In this document: in pieces, positions 17,701-26,486 of the stretch
How positions within the stretch are numbered: position 1 is the stretch's first letter
How the letters are laid out: every line of letters starts with the position of its first letter
NCBI GenBank assembly: GCA_004321715.1
Contig: SGYN01000003.1
Coordinates: 1 to 64,000 of the forward strand
Source of the DNA: a bacterium
Lineage (GTDB): Bacteria; Fidelibacterota; Marinisomatia; Marinisomatales; TCS55
Direction: 5' to 3'
Length of the DNA: 64,000 nt
Notes under the pieces: model-generated
Database searches by the model: none
The model's input: the letters and a program-made list of their open reading frames with translations, nothing else
What the model was told of the DNA's origin: nothing
Made by a program: the position numbers and the translations under genes

Positions 17701-18483
17701 CAATGAACCATTGCTATCATTTGAAAATTTTAGTGGTAATATCTTACACTTCCATCCTGGAGCTGCAACGCCCATGCCATTATTTGTTACGGCGGAAGCA
17801 CAACCTGCAACGTGTGTTCCATGATCTTGGCTAGCTATCACCGGATTGGGATCATTATCATTTTCTGCAAAATCCCAGCCATGTATGTCATCAACATAAC
17901 CATTAAGATCGTCATCTATCCCTTCCGTTCCATGATATTCGACCCAATTAGTAAAAATATTATTTGCTAGATCTTCGTGATCTAAATCTATAGCGTCATC
18001 CACAATTGCTATGACCACATTAGTATCTCCAGTGGTCACGCTCCATGCTTGACTTGCATCAATTACAGGGAGATGCCATTGGCTAGAATAATAAGGATCA
18101 TTTGGAATGGTTGTCTCAAATTGAATAAATCTTGGTTCAGAATAAAGAACATGATTTAAATCTTTAAATTTTTCTGCTACCTCATCAGGAGAAATATTAT
18201 CGGAATATTGCACTCTATATATCCGGTTTATATCAGGAAGACGGGGGTCTAGGTTTTTTTTAAAAGGGACCACGGAACTAATATCTTCTACAGAAATCTT
18301 TGATAAAATAATATCAATTTCTATTATCCCTGAATTTAAAGAACCTGGTGGGATAATTTTTGTATCGGGTGACAGCTTAATTATAAATTCACTAGGTACA
18401 AATTCAGGTTGGTATATATTTTTTGCACTTATCGGTATAAATAACATCAATATAGTAAAAATAATCTGGGCTTTTTTTATCAT
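14779..18483 (-). CDS. Secreted subtilisin-like serine protease with C-terminal sorting domain
   Basis: About 1234 residues from the ATG at 18481-18483, chosen because it immediately precedes a signal peptide (MIKKAQIIFTILMLFIPISA). The in-frame start at 18558 would add 25 residues overlapping ppdK. The S8 triad is complete: Asp162 (VVIAIVDDAID), His221 (DHGTHVAGC) and Ser375 (SGTSMASP). A propeptide-like region precedes the catalytic domain. Beta-sandwich domains follow, including one with an LDTSFV-ending jelly-roll (GWYIDDIHL). The C-terminal about 85 residues (LSQNYPNPFNPITSISFSTP to the terminal YLK) form a type-IX-like sorting domain, implying secretion across the outer membrane and surface attachment or release. 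Confidence 0.9.
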   Translation of the reverse strand: MIKKAQIIFTILMLFIPISAKNIYQPEFVPSEFIIKLSPDTKIIPPGSLNSGIIEIDIILSKISVEDISSVVPFKKNLDPRLPDINRIYRVQYSDNISPDEVAEKFKDLNHVLYSEPRFIQFETTIPNDPYYSSQWHLPVIDASQAWSVTTGDTNVVIAIVDDAIDLDHEDLANNIFTNWVEYHGTEGIDDDLNGYVDDIHGWDFAENDNDPNPVIASQDHGTHVAGCASAVTNNGMGVAAPGWKCKILPLKFSNDSNGSLSGDNAAAIIYAADMGADLTNNSYGGGGYSNYFRDAFSYAYELGTLSLTSAGNSNEDEANYPAAYPTVLSVASTTTGDYKSSFSTYHLSVDISSPGSGIRSSVPDNQYASFSGTSMASPVAAGIAGLIKSQFPDLTASELAIRLSATADNIYNINSEYFLLLGSGRVNAHNAVSFSNNQFNSIPVRMKNIQFSASDASNGNGDGSFDPGETIDIDISLYNYSIVGSDNVDIYLSTSDSRLNVIDDAELNQSVAPEDTINLDQAFSISISDSAGPGIAVFNISIQQDGQNLNSFELSINIGITPILIVDDDNGGQIDKFYSTILDNIGIPYSVWDRMNGPLTYEMVQNSPIIIWFTEWAFPSLNFEDRLALTEYLDNGGNLYLSGQDLGWDLNENPGDSSQTAFFNNYLHADWGGDDAGVSSAQGIPGDPISDGLSFDIYQPGYPPSNQYPDYFYPHDDAELIFKYSNELNMGLSYKGEYRLVYTGTGLETFGSTVNSIAPDDVNEHQTIFLERTLDYLNFINHTPLIDTEDSTSNIYFHVNIFNNAHGFNGPFLHYRFNGGEYNTVDMNDTTDGFYYNVPSPDESVLVEYYFSVTNNYYNWTNPLNTDEVFQFNIGRDIIAPTVHDLERLPNIIDRSGTALVSVLANDNIGVDSVALYWYYSFNPDQIYNTSMNPDGYFWQGVIEWENLSGNDKIYYFAIAKDNSSSGNFGFSDTSSFQIVNKTILTGWDEENIGQWNTGQNWGLFYVNSAVKYGMNDSPNANYENNKSDYLTLLEPFDLSDYNSAYLQFWTGSFLRENDIGTIQISEDGNIWNSVYSITGINFVDTVKIDVTDYIDSGVYLRFHISTDASGTSSGWYIDDIHLLVDTSFVILSNDKEKNIPIDFSLSQNYPNPFNPITSISFSTPIKQMVRIEIFDLHGKLINNIYEGITQPGTHTIRWDATNSYHNSIPSGVYFYRLTSEKYFKTRKMLYLK

Positions 18484-18494
18484 TCTAACTATTC

Positions 18495-21191
18495 CTATTT
18501 TTGTAACGCAGCTTGTGCTGCCGCTAATCTTGCTATTGGAACCCGATAGGGCGAACAACTAACATAGTCCAGACCGTTATTATTGCAAAAACTAATGCTT
18601 TCTGGATCTCCACCATGTTCTCCACATATACCAATTTTTAAATCATTTCGAACTGCTCTCCCTTTTTCCACACCCATTTTTACAAGTTGTCCAACTCCAG
18701 TTTGATCTAGACTTTGGAATGGATCATGATCTAAAATCCCTTTTTCAATATATTCGGGTAAGAACCCCCCTATATCATCCCGACTAAAACCATAAGTTGT
18801 TTGAGTTAAATCATTTGTTCCAAAACTAAAAAACTCTGCTTTATCTGCAATTTCATTTGCTGTAAGAGCTGCTCTGGGTAATTCAATCATAGTCCCAACT
18901 AAATAAGAGAAATTTTTTCCTGATTCTAATTTTACTTCTTCTGCTACTTTTCGCACAAGCTCCTCCTGATGTTCATACTCTTTATACGTACCAACCAATG
19001 GAATCATTACTTCAGGAGAAACTTCTATATTCTCTTTCAACAATTCTGCTGTTGCTTCAAATATTGCACGAGATTGCATTTCTGTTATTTCTGGATAAGC
19101 AATTCCTAAACGACACCCGCGATGCCCTAGCATAGGATTTAATTCTTCAAGCCCTCTGATTCTATTTTCTAAATCCTCTAAAGGTATATTTAATTTATTT
19201 CCTAATTCTGTTTTCTGCTGATCATTTAAAGTCATGAACTCGTGAAGGGGCGGGTCTAATAATCGGATGGTTACAGGATAAGGTGACATTGCTTGTAAAA
19301 TTCCTTTAAAATCTTCTCTTTGAAATGGTAATAATTTCATAATTGCACTTCGACGCTTTGAAAGATCTGTAGCTATAATCATTTCCCTTACTGCAAGAAT
19401 CCTTTCCGGGTCAAAAAACATATGTTCAGTTCGACAAAGACCAATGCCTTTTGCTCCAAATTCTCGAGCCTGCTTTGCATCTTCAGGACTTTCTGCGTTG
19501 GCTCTAATACCAAGTCTTTTAGTGCTATCTGTCATTTCCATTAATATCCCATAAAATTCATTAGAACTCAAATCTGGCTCAATAAGGCTTAATTCACCTT
19601 TATATATTTTTCCCGTTGATCCATTTAGGGTTAACCAGTCTCCTTCTTTTATAATTTCGTCATTAACAATCATTTGATTATCTGCATAATTTATTTGCAA
19701 AGAGGAACATCCAACGATACAACATTTCCCCCACCCTCGCGCAACTAAGGCCGCATGAGAAGTCATGCCCCCTTTGGATGTCAAAATTGCTTTTGCAACA
19801 TGCATTCCATGAACATCTTCTGGAGATGTTTCATTACGAACTAAAATAACATCTCGTCCTTTTTTTGCCCATTGCTCAGCAACATCTGCTGAAAATACTA
19901 CTTGACCAACGCCTCCGCCGGGGCCTGCAGGCAAACCCTTCGCCAATAGTTCTCCTTCTTCTTCTGAAATAGGGTCTAACATTGAATGCATAATTTCGTC
20001 AAGTTGATTTGGGGAAACGCGCAAAATAGCTTCATCACTCGAAATAAGATTTTCTGATTTCATATCACAGGCTATTCGGATAGCTGCCGCCCCATTTCGC
20101 TTACCTACTCTAGTTTGCAGCATCCACAACTTTCCATTTTGAATTGTAAACTCAATATCTTGCATGTCGCGATAATGTTTTTCTAATTTTAATCTTATCG
20201 AGTCTAATTGACTATAAACATCCGGCATCGACTCATCTAACCCGGGAAGCTTTTTTGTTTCCGCTGTTTTAGTGCTACTATTTAAAGGATATGGTGTTCT
20301 TAACCCGGCAACTACATCTTCCCCCTGTGCATTCATAAGCCATTCTCCGTAAAACACGTTTTCACCCGTTGCAGGGTTCCTAGTAAATGCTACCCCTGTT
20401 GCAGAATTATCTCCCATGTTTCCGAAAACCATTGTTTGTACGTTAACTGCTGTTCCCCATTCATTTGGTATTTTTTCTATTTTTCTATAATTAATTGCTC
20501 TCTTACCAGACCATGATTTAAAAACAGCTGATATACCCCCCCAAAGCTGAGCATATGGATCGTCTGGGAAATCGCTCCCAAGACTTTCTTTTACCTTCGC
20601 TTTAAATTTACTGCAGAGATTTTTTAAATCATCAGCTGTTAACTCTGTGTCATCTGTTACACCTCGATCTTTTTTCATTTTATCCATAATTTCTTCTAAT
20701 AATTCTCGTATCCCCTGTCCAGACTGTGGTTCTAATCCCTCTGATTTCTCCATAACAACATCCGAATACATTGTAATCAATCGACGGTACGCATCATAAA
20801 CGAATCTTGGGTTATCAGTTTTTTTAATTAATCCAGGAATCGTTTTTTCAGTTAGGCCTACATTTAGCACAGTTTCCATCATTCCAGGCATTGACTGTCT
20901 TGCGCCAGACCTAATGGAGACTAAAAGCGGATTTTCCATATCACCAAAATTTTGATTCATAATCATTTCAACTTTTTTAATTGCTTCTTTAACTTCTTGC
21001 TCTAGTTGATTTGGGTAAACCCCATCTGCTAAATAGTCCATACATAAATTGGTTGTAAGCGTAAAGCCGGGGGGGACTGGTATGGTTAGATTTGTCATTT
21101 CTGCAAGATTGGCGCCCTTACCACCAAGCATATTTTTATCGTCAGCTGTACCATCAGCCTTACCATCTCCAAAGAAAAATACATATTTCAT
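18495..21191 (-). CDS. ppdK: Pyruvate, phosphate dikinase
   Basis: An 898-residue enzyme interconverting pyruvate + ATP + Pi and PEP + AMP + PPi. The N-terminal ATP-grasp domain (MLGGKGANLAEMTNL), the phosphohistidine loop (GGMTSHAALVARGWGKCCIVG near residue 460) and the C-terminal TIM-barrel PEP site (RTEHMFFDPERI, FSFGTNDLTQTTYGFSRDD, GICGEHGGDPES) are all present at full family length. It lies 17 bases after pyruvate kinase, placing the reversible PPi-linked and irreversible ADP-linked enzymes of the same step in one transcript. Confidence 0.97.
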   Translation of the reverse strand: MKYVFFFGDGKADGTADDKNMLGGKGANLAEMTNLTIPVPPGFTLTTNLCMDYLADGVYPNQLEQEVKEAIKKVEMIMNQNFGDMENPLLVSIRSGARQSMPGMMETVLNVGLTEKTIPGLIKKTDNPRFVYDAYRRLITMYSDVVMEKSEGLEPQSGQGIRELLEEIMDKMKKDRGVTDDTELTADDLKNLCSKFKAKVKESLGSDFPDDPYAQLWGGISAVFKSWSGKRAINYRKIEKIPNEWGTAVNVQTMVFGNMGDNSATGVAFTRNPATGENVFYGEWLMNAQGEDVVAGLRTPYPLNSSTKTAETKKLPGLDESMPDVYSQLDSIRLKLEKHYRDMQDIEFTIQNGKLWMLQTRVGKRNGAAAIRIACDMKSENLISSDEAILRVSPNQLDEIMHSMLDPISEEEGELLAKGLPAGPGGGVGQVVFSADVAEQWAKKGRDVILVRNETSPEDVHGMHVAKAILTSKGGMTSHAALVARGWGKCCIVGCSSLQINYADNQMIVNDEIIKEGDWLTLNGSTGKIYKGELSLIEPDLSSNEFYGILMEMTDSTKRLGIRANAESPEDAKQAREFGAKGIGLCRTEHMFFDPERILAVREMIIATDLSKRRSAIMKLLPFQREDFKGILQAMSPYPVTIRLLDPPLHEFMTLNDQQKTELGNKLNIPLEDLENRIRGLEELNPMLGHRGCRLGIAYPEITEMQSRAIFEATAELLKENIEVSPEVMIPLVGTYKEYEHQEELVRKVAEEVKLESGKNFSYLVGTMIELPRAALTANEIADKAEFFSFGTNDLTQTTYGFSRDDIGGFLPEYIEKGILDHDPFQSLDQTGVGQLVKMGVEKGRAVRNDLKIGICGEHGGDPESISFCNNNGLDYVSCSPYRVPIARLAAAQAALQK

Positions 21192-21208
21192 TTAATAATC
21201 CTATTCTA

Positions 21209-22621
21209 TTATTCTACTTTTTGAACAAATACAAAATTTGTTGTTCCTGCTATCCCAATCGGGACACCTCCAGTAACAACATATTTATCTCCCTTGTTCA
21301 GTATATTATTATCATCTATAAATTTTGTAGATACACTTGGTATATCATCTGTGTTTGAATATTCATTAATAATTTTAGATGATACTCCCCATATAATTGA
21401 TAGCTGGCGATACGTTTTTTCCACAGGAGTTAAAGCAATAATGCTAGCAGATGGTTTATATCTTGCAATCATCCTAGCCGTACTACCGCTGTGAGTAAGA
21501 GATAAAATAATATTAATGTTCATATCGTTTGCTATCTGACAAGTTGCATGACTTATTGCGTCAGCTGTATGATGCTCATGCCCTATTGGTTGCAATATGT
21601 TACTGTAATCAATAGTCTTTTCAGTTTCAACTATAACTTGATTTAAAACCTCTACTACTTTATCGGGGAATTTCCCTACTGCAGTTTCTCCTGTTACCAA
21701 TAAAGCATCTGTACCATCAAAAATTGCGTTTGCAATATCGCTTATTTCAGCTCGGGTAGGCGTTGGAGATTCAACCATGGTTTCTAACAGTTGAGTTGCA
21801 ATTATTACTGGCTTGCCCGATTTGTTTGCCATGGAAATAATTTTTTTCTGTATTAATGGGACTTGCTCCTGGGGTATCTCTACACCTAAGTCTCCACGCG
21901 CTACCATAACGCCATCAAAAGTATCTATTATTTCATCAAGATGATCCAAAGCTTCCCATTTTTCAATTTTTGCTATAATAGGAATTGAAGTTCCTTTGTC
22001 TTTTAATGCTGCAGTTACAATTTCTTTATCCTTCGGAGAACGAACAAATGAGAGAGCAATCCAATCTGCCTCTTCTTCAATTGCTAATGATAAATCTATA
22101 TGATCTTGTTCTGTTAAGGGTGGCATGTCAATTGCGATACCTGGAAAATTAACCCCCTTCCCTTTTTCCACTATTCCACCAATTAATGTTTTCACTTGAA
22201 CTGAATGTGGATTAATTTTTTTGAGCACCTCAAGCTGGATACGTCCATCATTAATTAAAATTTTCGCTCCTTTAGAAATTTTTCCAAATGTAAAGCCAGA
22301 TGAAACTGTGATTTGTTCTTCATCTTGATCTTCTTCATTTCCAATAATTATTTTATCATTTTCATTTAGAATTAATCTATTTTTAACGCTTTTTATCCTG
22401 ATCTTTGGTCCAGCTAAATCTACTAGTATTGTTGGTCGTTGACCCCCATCTGAAGGCATTTCTTTTAATTGTTTAAAAAGAGATTTTTTATCATCAATAG
22501 AACCATGCGACATATTAATCCGGAAAGCATTTACCCCTAAATCAACCATTTTTTTCAGCATAGCTTGGTTTGAACACGCCGGTCCAATGGTTGCAAGTAT
22601 CTTTGTTTTATTGGGTACCAT
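21209..22621 (-). CDS. pyk: Pyruvate kinase
   Basis: A 470-residue glycolytic enzyme making pyruvate and ATP from PEP and ADP. Motifs include TKILATIGPACSN at the N-terminus, FRINMSHGS, IPIIAKIEKWEALDHLDEII (catalytic lysine in the substrate signature), VMVARGDLGVEIP and LLVTGETAVGKFP. The C-terminal allosteric domain is present and ends near VTGGVPIGIAGTTNFVFV; no extra PEP-utiliser domain is attached. It starts 4 bases after the apaG stop and precedes ppdK by 17 bases. Confidence 0.97.
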   Translation of the reverse strand: MVPNKTKILATIGPACSNQAMLKKMVDLGVNAFRINMSHGSIDDKKSLFKQLKEMPSDGGQRPTILVDLAGPKIRIKSVKNRLILNENDKIIIGNEEDQDEEQITVSSGFTFGKISKGAKILINDGRIQLEVLKKINPHSVQVKTLIGGIVEKGKGVNFPGIAIDMPPLTEQDHIDLSLAIEEEADWIALSFVRSPKDKEIVTAALKDKGTSIPIIAKIEKWEALDHLDEIIDTFDGVMVARGDLGVEIPQEQVPLIQKKIISMANKSGKPVIIATQLLETMVESPTPTRAEISDIANAIFDGTDALLVTGETAVGKFPDKVVEVLNQVIVETEKTIDYSNILQPIGHEHHTADAISHATCQIANDMNINIILSLTHSGSTARMIARYKPSASIIALTPVEKTYRQLSIIWGVSSKIINEYSNTDDIPSVSTKFIDDNNILNKGDKYVVTGGVPIGIAGTTNFVFVQKVE

Positions 22622-22625
22622 AAAA

Positions 22626-23009
22626 TTAATTTACTGAAAAAGGTGCGGCTAATTTAAATGGTTTGATTATAACATCAAATTTCTGACCATTGTCTCTTAT
22701 CATGTGAAACTTTCCATGCATTACTCCAAACTCTGTGCGTAAAGGACAAAAGCTAGTATAATCAAAGGATTCTCCTTTTTCTAAACGCGGCTGTTGTCCT
22801 ATGACACCAGGGCCTCGAACCTCCTCCACGTTACCTTTTGCATCTGTAATATTCCAATATCTGCTTAATAATTTTGCAGGAAGCTCGCCTTTGTTTTGAA
22901 TGGTAATACGATAGGAAAAAAAGAATCTCTTTCTTAATGGATTGGAACGCTCAGATATATATTCTGAATGAACAATTATTCTAATTCCACCATATTCTTT
23001 TTTAGACAT
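22626..23009 (-). CDS. apaG: ApaG-domain protein
   Basis: A 127-residue single-domain protein with the FnIII-like ApaG fold. Clear family motifs are FFSYRITIQNKGELPAKLLSRYW, VRGPGVIGQQPRLEKGESFDYTS and LRTEFGVMHGKFHM. ApaG is linked to divalent cation (Co/Mg) tolerance in enterics; its biochemical role is unresolved. It is first in the apaG-pyk-ppdK unit. It stands back to back with the M28 peptidase; the 99-base AT-rich gap between them should carry both promoters. Confidence 0.93.
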   Translation of the reverse strand: MSKKEYGGIRIIVHSEYISERSNPLRKRFFFSYRITIQNKGELPAKLLSRYWNITDAKGNVEEVRGPGVIGQQPRLEKGESFDYTSFCPLRTEFGVMHGKFHMIRDNGQKFDVIIKPFKLAAPFSVN

Positions 23010-23108
23010 TAATTAATGTAATAATATTGATTTATATTTTACCTTGAACATATAGAATCTAATATTTATTAAGATCAGTATTTAATTATATAAATAACAG
23101 AATAAAAA

Positions 23109-24929
23109 ATGAGAGAACTTCTTAAAAAGATTACTGTCGCTATAATTATTTTACTTAGCGGTATAACAATCATTACCAAATCAAATAAAGAAAAAGTTGA
23201 TCCCGGATCTGCAGAGATTTTGACATTTGAAATACTTGAGCATATTAAATACTTATCTTCAAACAAGCTAGAGGGAAGGGCTCCTGGGTCGGTAGGTTCA
23301 AAAAAAGCAATTAAATACATAAGCAAACATTGGCAAGCACAGGGGGTTTCTTCAGCAGGAACAAAAAAATATGAACAATCATTTTCGTATATAAATGAAG
23401 TGTCTCTTGGAAATAGAAATATATTACGGGTTCGAAATTCAAAATCTAGATATAAAATAAAAAGGGACTTTATTCCAATGGGATGGTCCGGAAATGGAAG
23501 TATTGATGAAAAAGTTATCTTTGTTGGTTATGGATTTGATATAAATAATGATAGTTTATCATGGAATGACTATATAAATGTTAATGTAAAAAATAAGTGG
23601 GTGTTAATATTGTTAGATGGCCCCGACGGAAACAGTCCGCACTCACCATACGGACATCATAAAAAATTATATAATAAAGTCATCACTGCGCGTGATCACG
23701 GAGCTCGTGGAGTATTGTTTGTAAAGCGCGTTGAAAACGAAAATAAAAAACTAGAACCGTTAGTTTATAGACAGAGTGCTTCTTCAGCGGGTTTACCAAT
23801 AATTCAAATAACGCATGAGATAGCTAATGATATAATTAATGACAATAATAATATCATAACAAATTTGATTTCCACAATTGATAAGAAACTAACCTCCCTA
23901 TCTTTTGAATTAGAAAGAAAAGTTTCTGCAAATGTAAATCTGAAATTTGAAAAAGAAATAGCAACTAATGTTATTGGGTTTATTGAAGGTTCTGACCCAA
24001 TATTAAATAAAGAATACATAATTATTGGGGCGCATTATGATCATCTAGGTTATGGCGGGCATATGTCAGGTTCTTTAAACCCAGATACGCTTCAAATACA
24101 CAATGGTGCAGATGATAACGCATCGGGTACCGCAGGTATTCTTGAACTAACTCATAAATTAGCAATGAATAAAAAGTTATTAGGTAGAAGTATAATTGCT
24201 ATATGCTTTGATGCTGAGGAGAAAGGGTTGCTTGGATCAAAGTTTTATTCGCAACACCCAACAAAAGATTTAAAACAAACTATTGCTATGATAAATATGG
24301 ATATGATTGGGAGATTAAATGAAAAGCCAATAACTATTGGTGGTATTGGAAGCGCAAAACTCTTTAGTGAAACTATTGATGATATAAAACAAAACCATAC
24401 GCTAAAGATTGATAAAGATATGGGTGGAGTCGATTTTGGACGCAGTGATCATGCAAGCTTTTATAGAGAAGATATCCCTGTGCTGTTTCTCTTTACAGGG
24501 GCTCATCAGGATTATCACAAGCCATCTGACGATTGGGATAAAATTGATTACCAAGGTGAAAAAGACATTTTAAATTTTGTTTATGATTTAATTATTCGTT
24601 TATCAACGCATAAAGAAAAGCCTGTATTTACTGAAGTCACAAACGATAGTGTCGATAACCAATCTCCTTCATTTAATGTTACACTGGGCATAATTCCTTC
24701 TTATAGCAGCCAAAAGGTTGGAATGGAGATTGATGGGGTTTCAAGACAAAATGGTCCTGCAGATAAAGCCGGGATGAAAAAAGGTGATGTTATTGTTGAA
24801 ATAAATGCAAAAAAAATAAGAAATATTTATGATTATATGGCGAGATTAGCAGAATTAAATGTTGGTGATGAAATAGTGGTAAAAATAATTAGAAATAAAA
24901 TAGAAATGGAATTGAATCTTAAACTATAG
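23109..24929 (+). CDS. M28-family zinc aminopeptidase with PA-type insert and C-terminal PDZ domain
   Basis: A 606-residue exported peptidase. An N-terminal hydrophobic segment (about 8-22) is a signal or anchor. A PA-like domain (about 150-270) precedes the M28 catalytic core. The di-zinc ligands and base are visible: His/Asp in IIGAHYDHLGYGG, Asp in HNGADDNASGTAGIL, Glu-Glu in CFDAEEKGLLGSKFY, Asp in MINMDMIGRL and His in GAHQDYHKPSDDWDKID. The C-terminal about 90 residues form a PDZ domain (GPADKAGMKKGDVIVEINAKKI). It converges with the lytic transglycosylase, sharing the 6-base CTATAG at their ends. Confidence 0.92.
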   Translation: MRELLKKITVAIIILLSGITIITKSNKEKVDPGSAEILTFEILEHIKYLSSNKLEGRAPGSVGSKKAIKYISKHWQAQGVSSAGTKKYEQSFSYINEVSLGNRNILRVRNSKSRYKIKRDFIPMGWSGNGSIDEKVIFVGYGFDINNDSLSWNDYINVNVKNKWVLILLDGPDGNSPHSPYGHHKKLYNKVITARDHGARGVLFVKRVENENKKLEPLVYRQSASSAGLPIIQITHEIANDIINDNNNIITNLISTIDKKLTSLSFELERKVSANVNLKFEKEIATNVIGFIEGSDPILNKEYIIIGAHYDHLGYGGHMSGSLNPDTLQIHNGADDNASGTAGILELTHKLAMNKKLLGRSIIAICFDAEEKGLLGSKFYSQHPTKDLKQTIAMINMDMIGRLNEKPITIGGIGSAKLFSETIDDIKQNHTLKIDKDMGGVDFGRSDHASFYREDIPVLFLFTGAHQDYHKPSDDWDKIDYQGEKDILNFVYDLIIRLSTHKEKPVFTEVTNDSVDNQSPSFNVTLGIIPSYSSQKVGMEIDGVSRQNGPADKAGMKKGDVIVEINAKKIRNIYDYMARLAELNVGDEIVVKIIRNKIEMELNLKL

Positions 24930-25745
24930 TTTATTATTAAATACTCCATCTTTTATTTCTGTTCTTAATTCCATAATAACCCCGACATAATTATTTGATC
25001 TATTATAAGCAAAAACCGATTTCCAGGCATTTGAATTTTTTGAATAATCATTTGTATTCGACTTGTAACCATTCTTTAATAAATAATTAGCTACGCTTCC
25101 CAGCACATCTGGCCATTTATCATGATGCCGAATATTGTCTCCATCAAAATCAATCGCATAATAATTAAAACTTGATGGAATAAATTGACCAAAACCAAAT
25201 GCGCCTGCATATGACCCTTTGATTGAATGTGGATTAGTTTTATTTCTGTAACATAAAACTAGAAACTCTGATAGTTCTTTTGCTGCCCACTTCTCTTTTC
25301 TAGGTAATTGATGAATCAGCGTATATAAGGCATTAAAAACAGTATATTGTCCGGAGTGTTTACCATAATTACTCTCAACCCCAACGAGACTAACTAAAAG
25401 AAATTTATCAACCTTAAGGCTGTCTGATACTTGATTAATTAAATCTTTTTTATCTTGATAAAACTTTATACCTCCTTTAATTCTTTTTTCAGTAATGAAT
25501 ATTTTTCTGTATTGCTCCCATTTTTTTTTCTCATAAGGATTATTGAAAGAACTAATAATCTTGGGGTGAATTTTTATTTCTGAATTCATAAATGTATTAA
25601 TTACATATTGTTTTGGTATATCTTTTTTATCTAGATGGCTCCAGACCGCTTGAAAGGCAGGGTCCTTTAATGGCGTATCTAATTGAGCTTTTGCATCACC
25701 AATTAGAAACATATATAAAAGTAAATTCAATATAATTGAGAACAT
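24924..25745 (-). CDS. mltB: Lytic murein transglycosylase, MltB/SLT_2 family
   Basis: A 273-residue exported enzyme with a signal peptide (about 1-20, ending GDAKA) that cleaves peptidoglycan glycan strands with anhydro-muramyl formation. The catalytic glutamate sits in LVSLVGVESNYGKHSG, matching the family VxESNYG motif. Other family blocks are GSYAGAFGFGQFIPSSFNYYAIDFDGDN and SVANYLLKNGY. It lacks a lipobox, so it is probably periplasmic and soluble. It converges with the M28 peptidase gene (6-base overlap). A GH3 relic lies just upstream. Confidence 0.9.
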   Translation of the reverse strand: MFSIILNLLLYMFLIGDAKAQLDTPLKDPAFQAVWSHLDKKDIPKQYVINTFMNSEIKIHPKIISSFNNPYEKKKWEQYRKIFITEKRIKGGIKFYQDKKDLINQVSDSLKVDKFLLVSLVGVESNYGKHSGQYTVFNALYTLIHQLPRKEKWAAKELSEFLVLCYRNKTNPHSIKGSYAGAFGFGQFIPSSFNYYAIDFDGDNIRHHDKWPDVLGSVANYLLKNGYKSNTNDYSKNSNAWKSVFAYNRSNNYVGVIMELRTEIKDGVFNNKL

Positions 25746-25751
25746 ATTAAC

Positions 25752-25838
25752 CTAATTATTATAGTTGATTGTTTGTTTTAATCGCACATCTGTTGAAGAA
25801 CTGCCAATTAATATTTCAAAATCACCTGGTTCTATTAT
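25752..25838 (-). pseudogene. Relic of a GH3 glycosidase C-terminus (FnIII-like domain)
   Basis: On the minus strand, 28 codons from 25838 to a TAG at 25752-25754 read IIEPGDFEILIGSSSTDVRL, then KQTINYNN. This closely matches the last beta-strands of the FnIII-like domain ending GH3 beta-glucosidases (EPGxFEVxVGSSSxDIRL). A TAA in the same frame at 25839-25841 cuts it off, and nothing resembling GH3 lies upstream. It is too short to fold. I read it as the remains of a deleted gene. The intact GH3 gene at 33312 ends before any such domain. Confidence 0.6.
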
Positions 25839-25859
25839 TTAAATTTAATTGTAAATGAA

Positions 25860-26426
25860 TTAATTTTCCTTGATTGTTTCTAACATATCATATTGAAACA
25901 ATAATCGCCATGAGCTACGCATTTTATAAGATATTTCAAAATGTTGTGATCCCAGATATCCTCGAAGGTTTTTTGCCATAGCAATTTTTTTAAATGCGTC
26001 TGATCTAATCAATATAAGATCTAATAATTCTCCTTCACTAAGCATAGAAGTCGCCATATTAACCTCTGACATATTAAAATCAGATCCAATACGCTTGGTT
26101 GTTCCTAAAAAAATAGTGTCATTATCAGCAACAAAGCTTAAATGATTGGTAAACCCTGGGTATGATGAAGAAAAGAATGTCAAATCATAATAATTTGGAT
26201 CACAATCAAGCAGATTTCCATCGCATGCTTTCGATACAGATAATTTTAATGTATATGGTGGAATATTTCTCTCTACTAGATAAAGATCTTTCGTTGTATA
26301 AGTCGTTTTGTTACTTACTTCATTATAATAAAAAGATAAAGGTTTGATTTTTAAGATTGAGGCACAACCCATAAATAGAAAAAATATGATTGAAATAATT
26401 GTTAGTGGGTCTATTTTATTAATCAT
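25860..26426 (-). CDS. Lipoprotein of unknown function
   Basis: A 188-residue predicted lipoprotein: a hydrophobic segment leads to the lipobox FMGC at about residue 20. The mature part is mixed, with a DLTFFSSSYPGFTNHLSFVADNDTIFLGTTKRI stretch and a C-terminal basic segment (YKMRSSWRLLFQYDMLETIKE) resembling proteins built of beta strands and a final helix. I do not recognise a family. It is divergent from apbE, with 60 bases between the two start codons, so a shared promoter region is likely. Confidence 0.6.
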   Translation of the reverse strand: MINKIDPLTIISIIFFLFMGCASILKIKPLSFYYNEVSNKTTYTTKDLYLVERNIPPYTLKLSVSKACDGNLLDCDPNYYDLTFFSSSYPGFTNHLSFVADNDTIFLGTTKRIGSDFNMSEVNMATSMLSEGELLDLILIRSDAFKKIAMAKNLRGYLGSQHFEISYKMRSSWRLLFQYDMLETIKEN

Positions 26427-26486
26427 AAAATAAAATTACTAAATTCCTCAGGCTTTTAGTACTTATTCATAATAAACAATTATATC

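Noticed and set aside
14779..18558. Subtilase start at 18558
   Set aside because: It would overlap ppdK by 64 bases and place 25 polar residues before the signal peptide; the ATG at 18481-18483 fits better.
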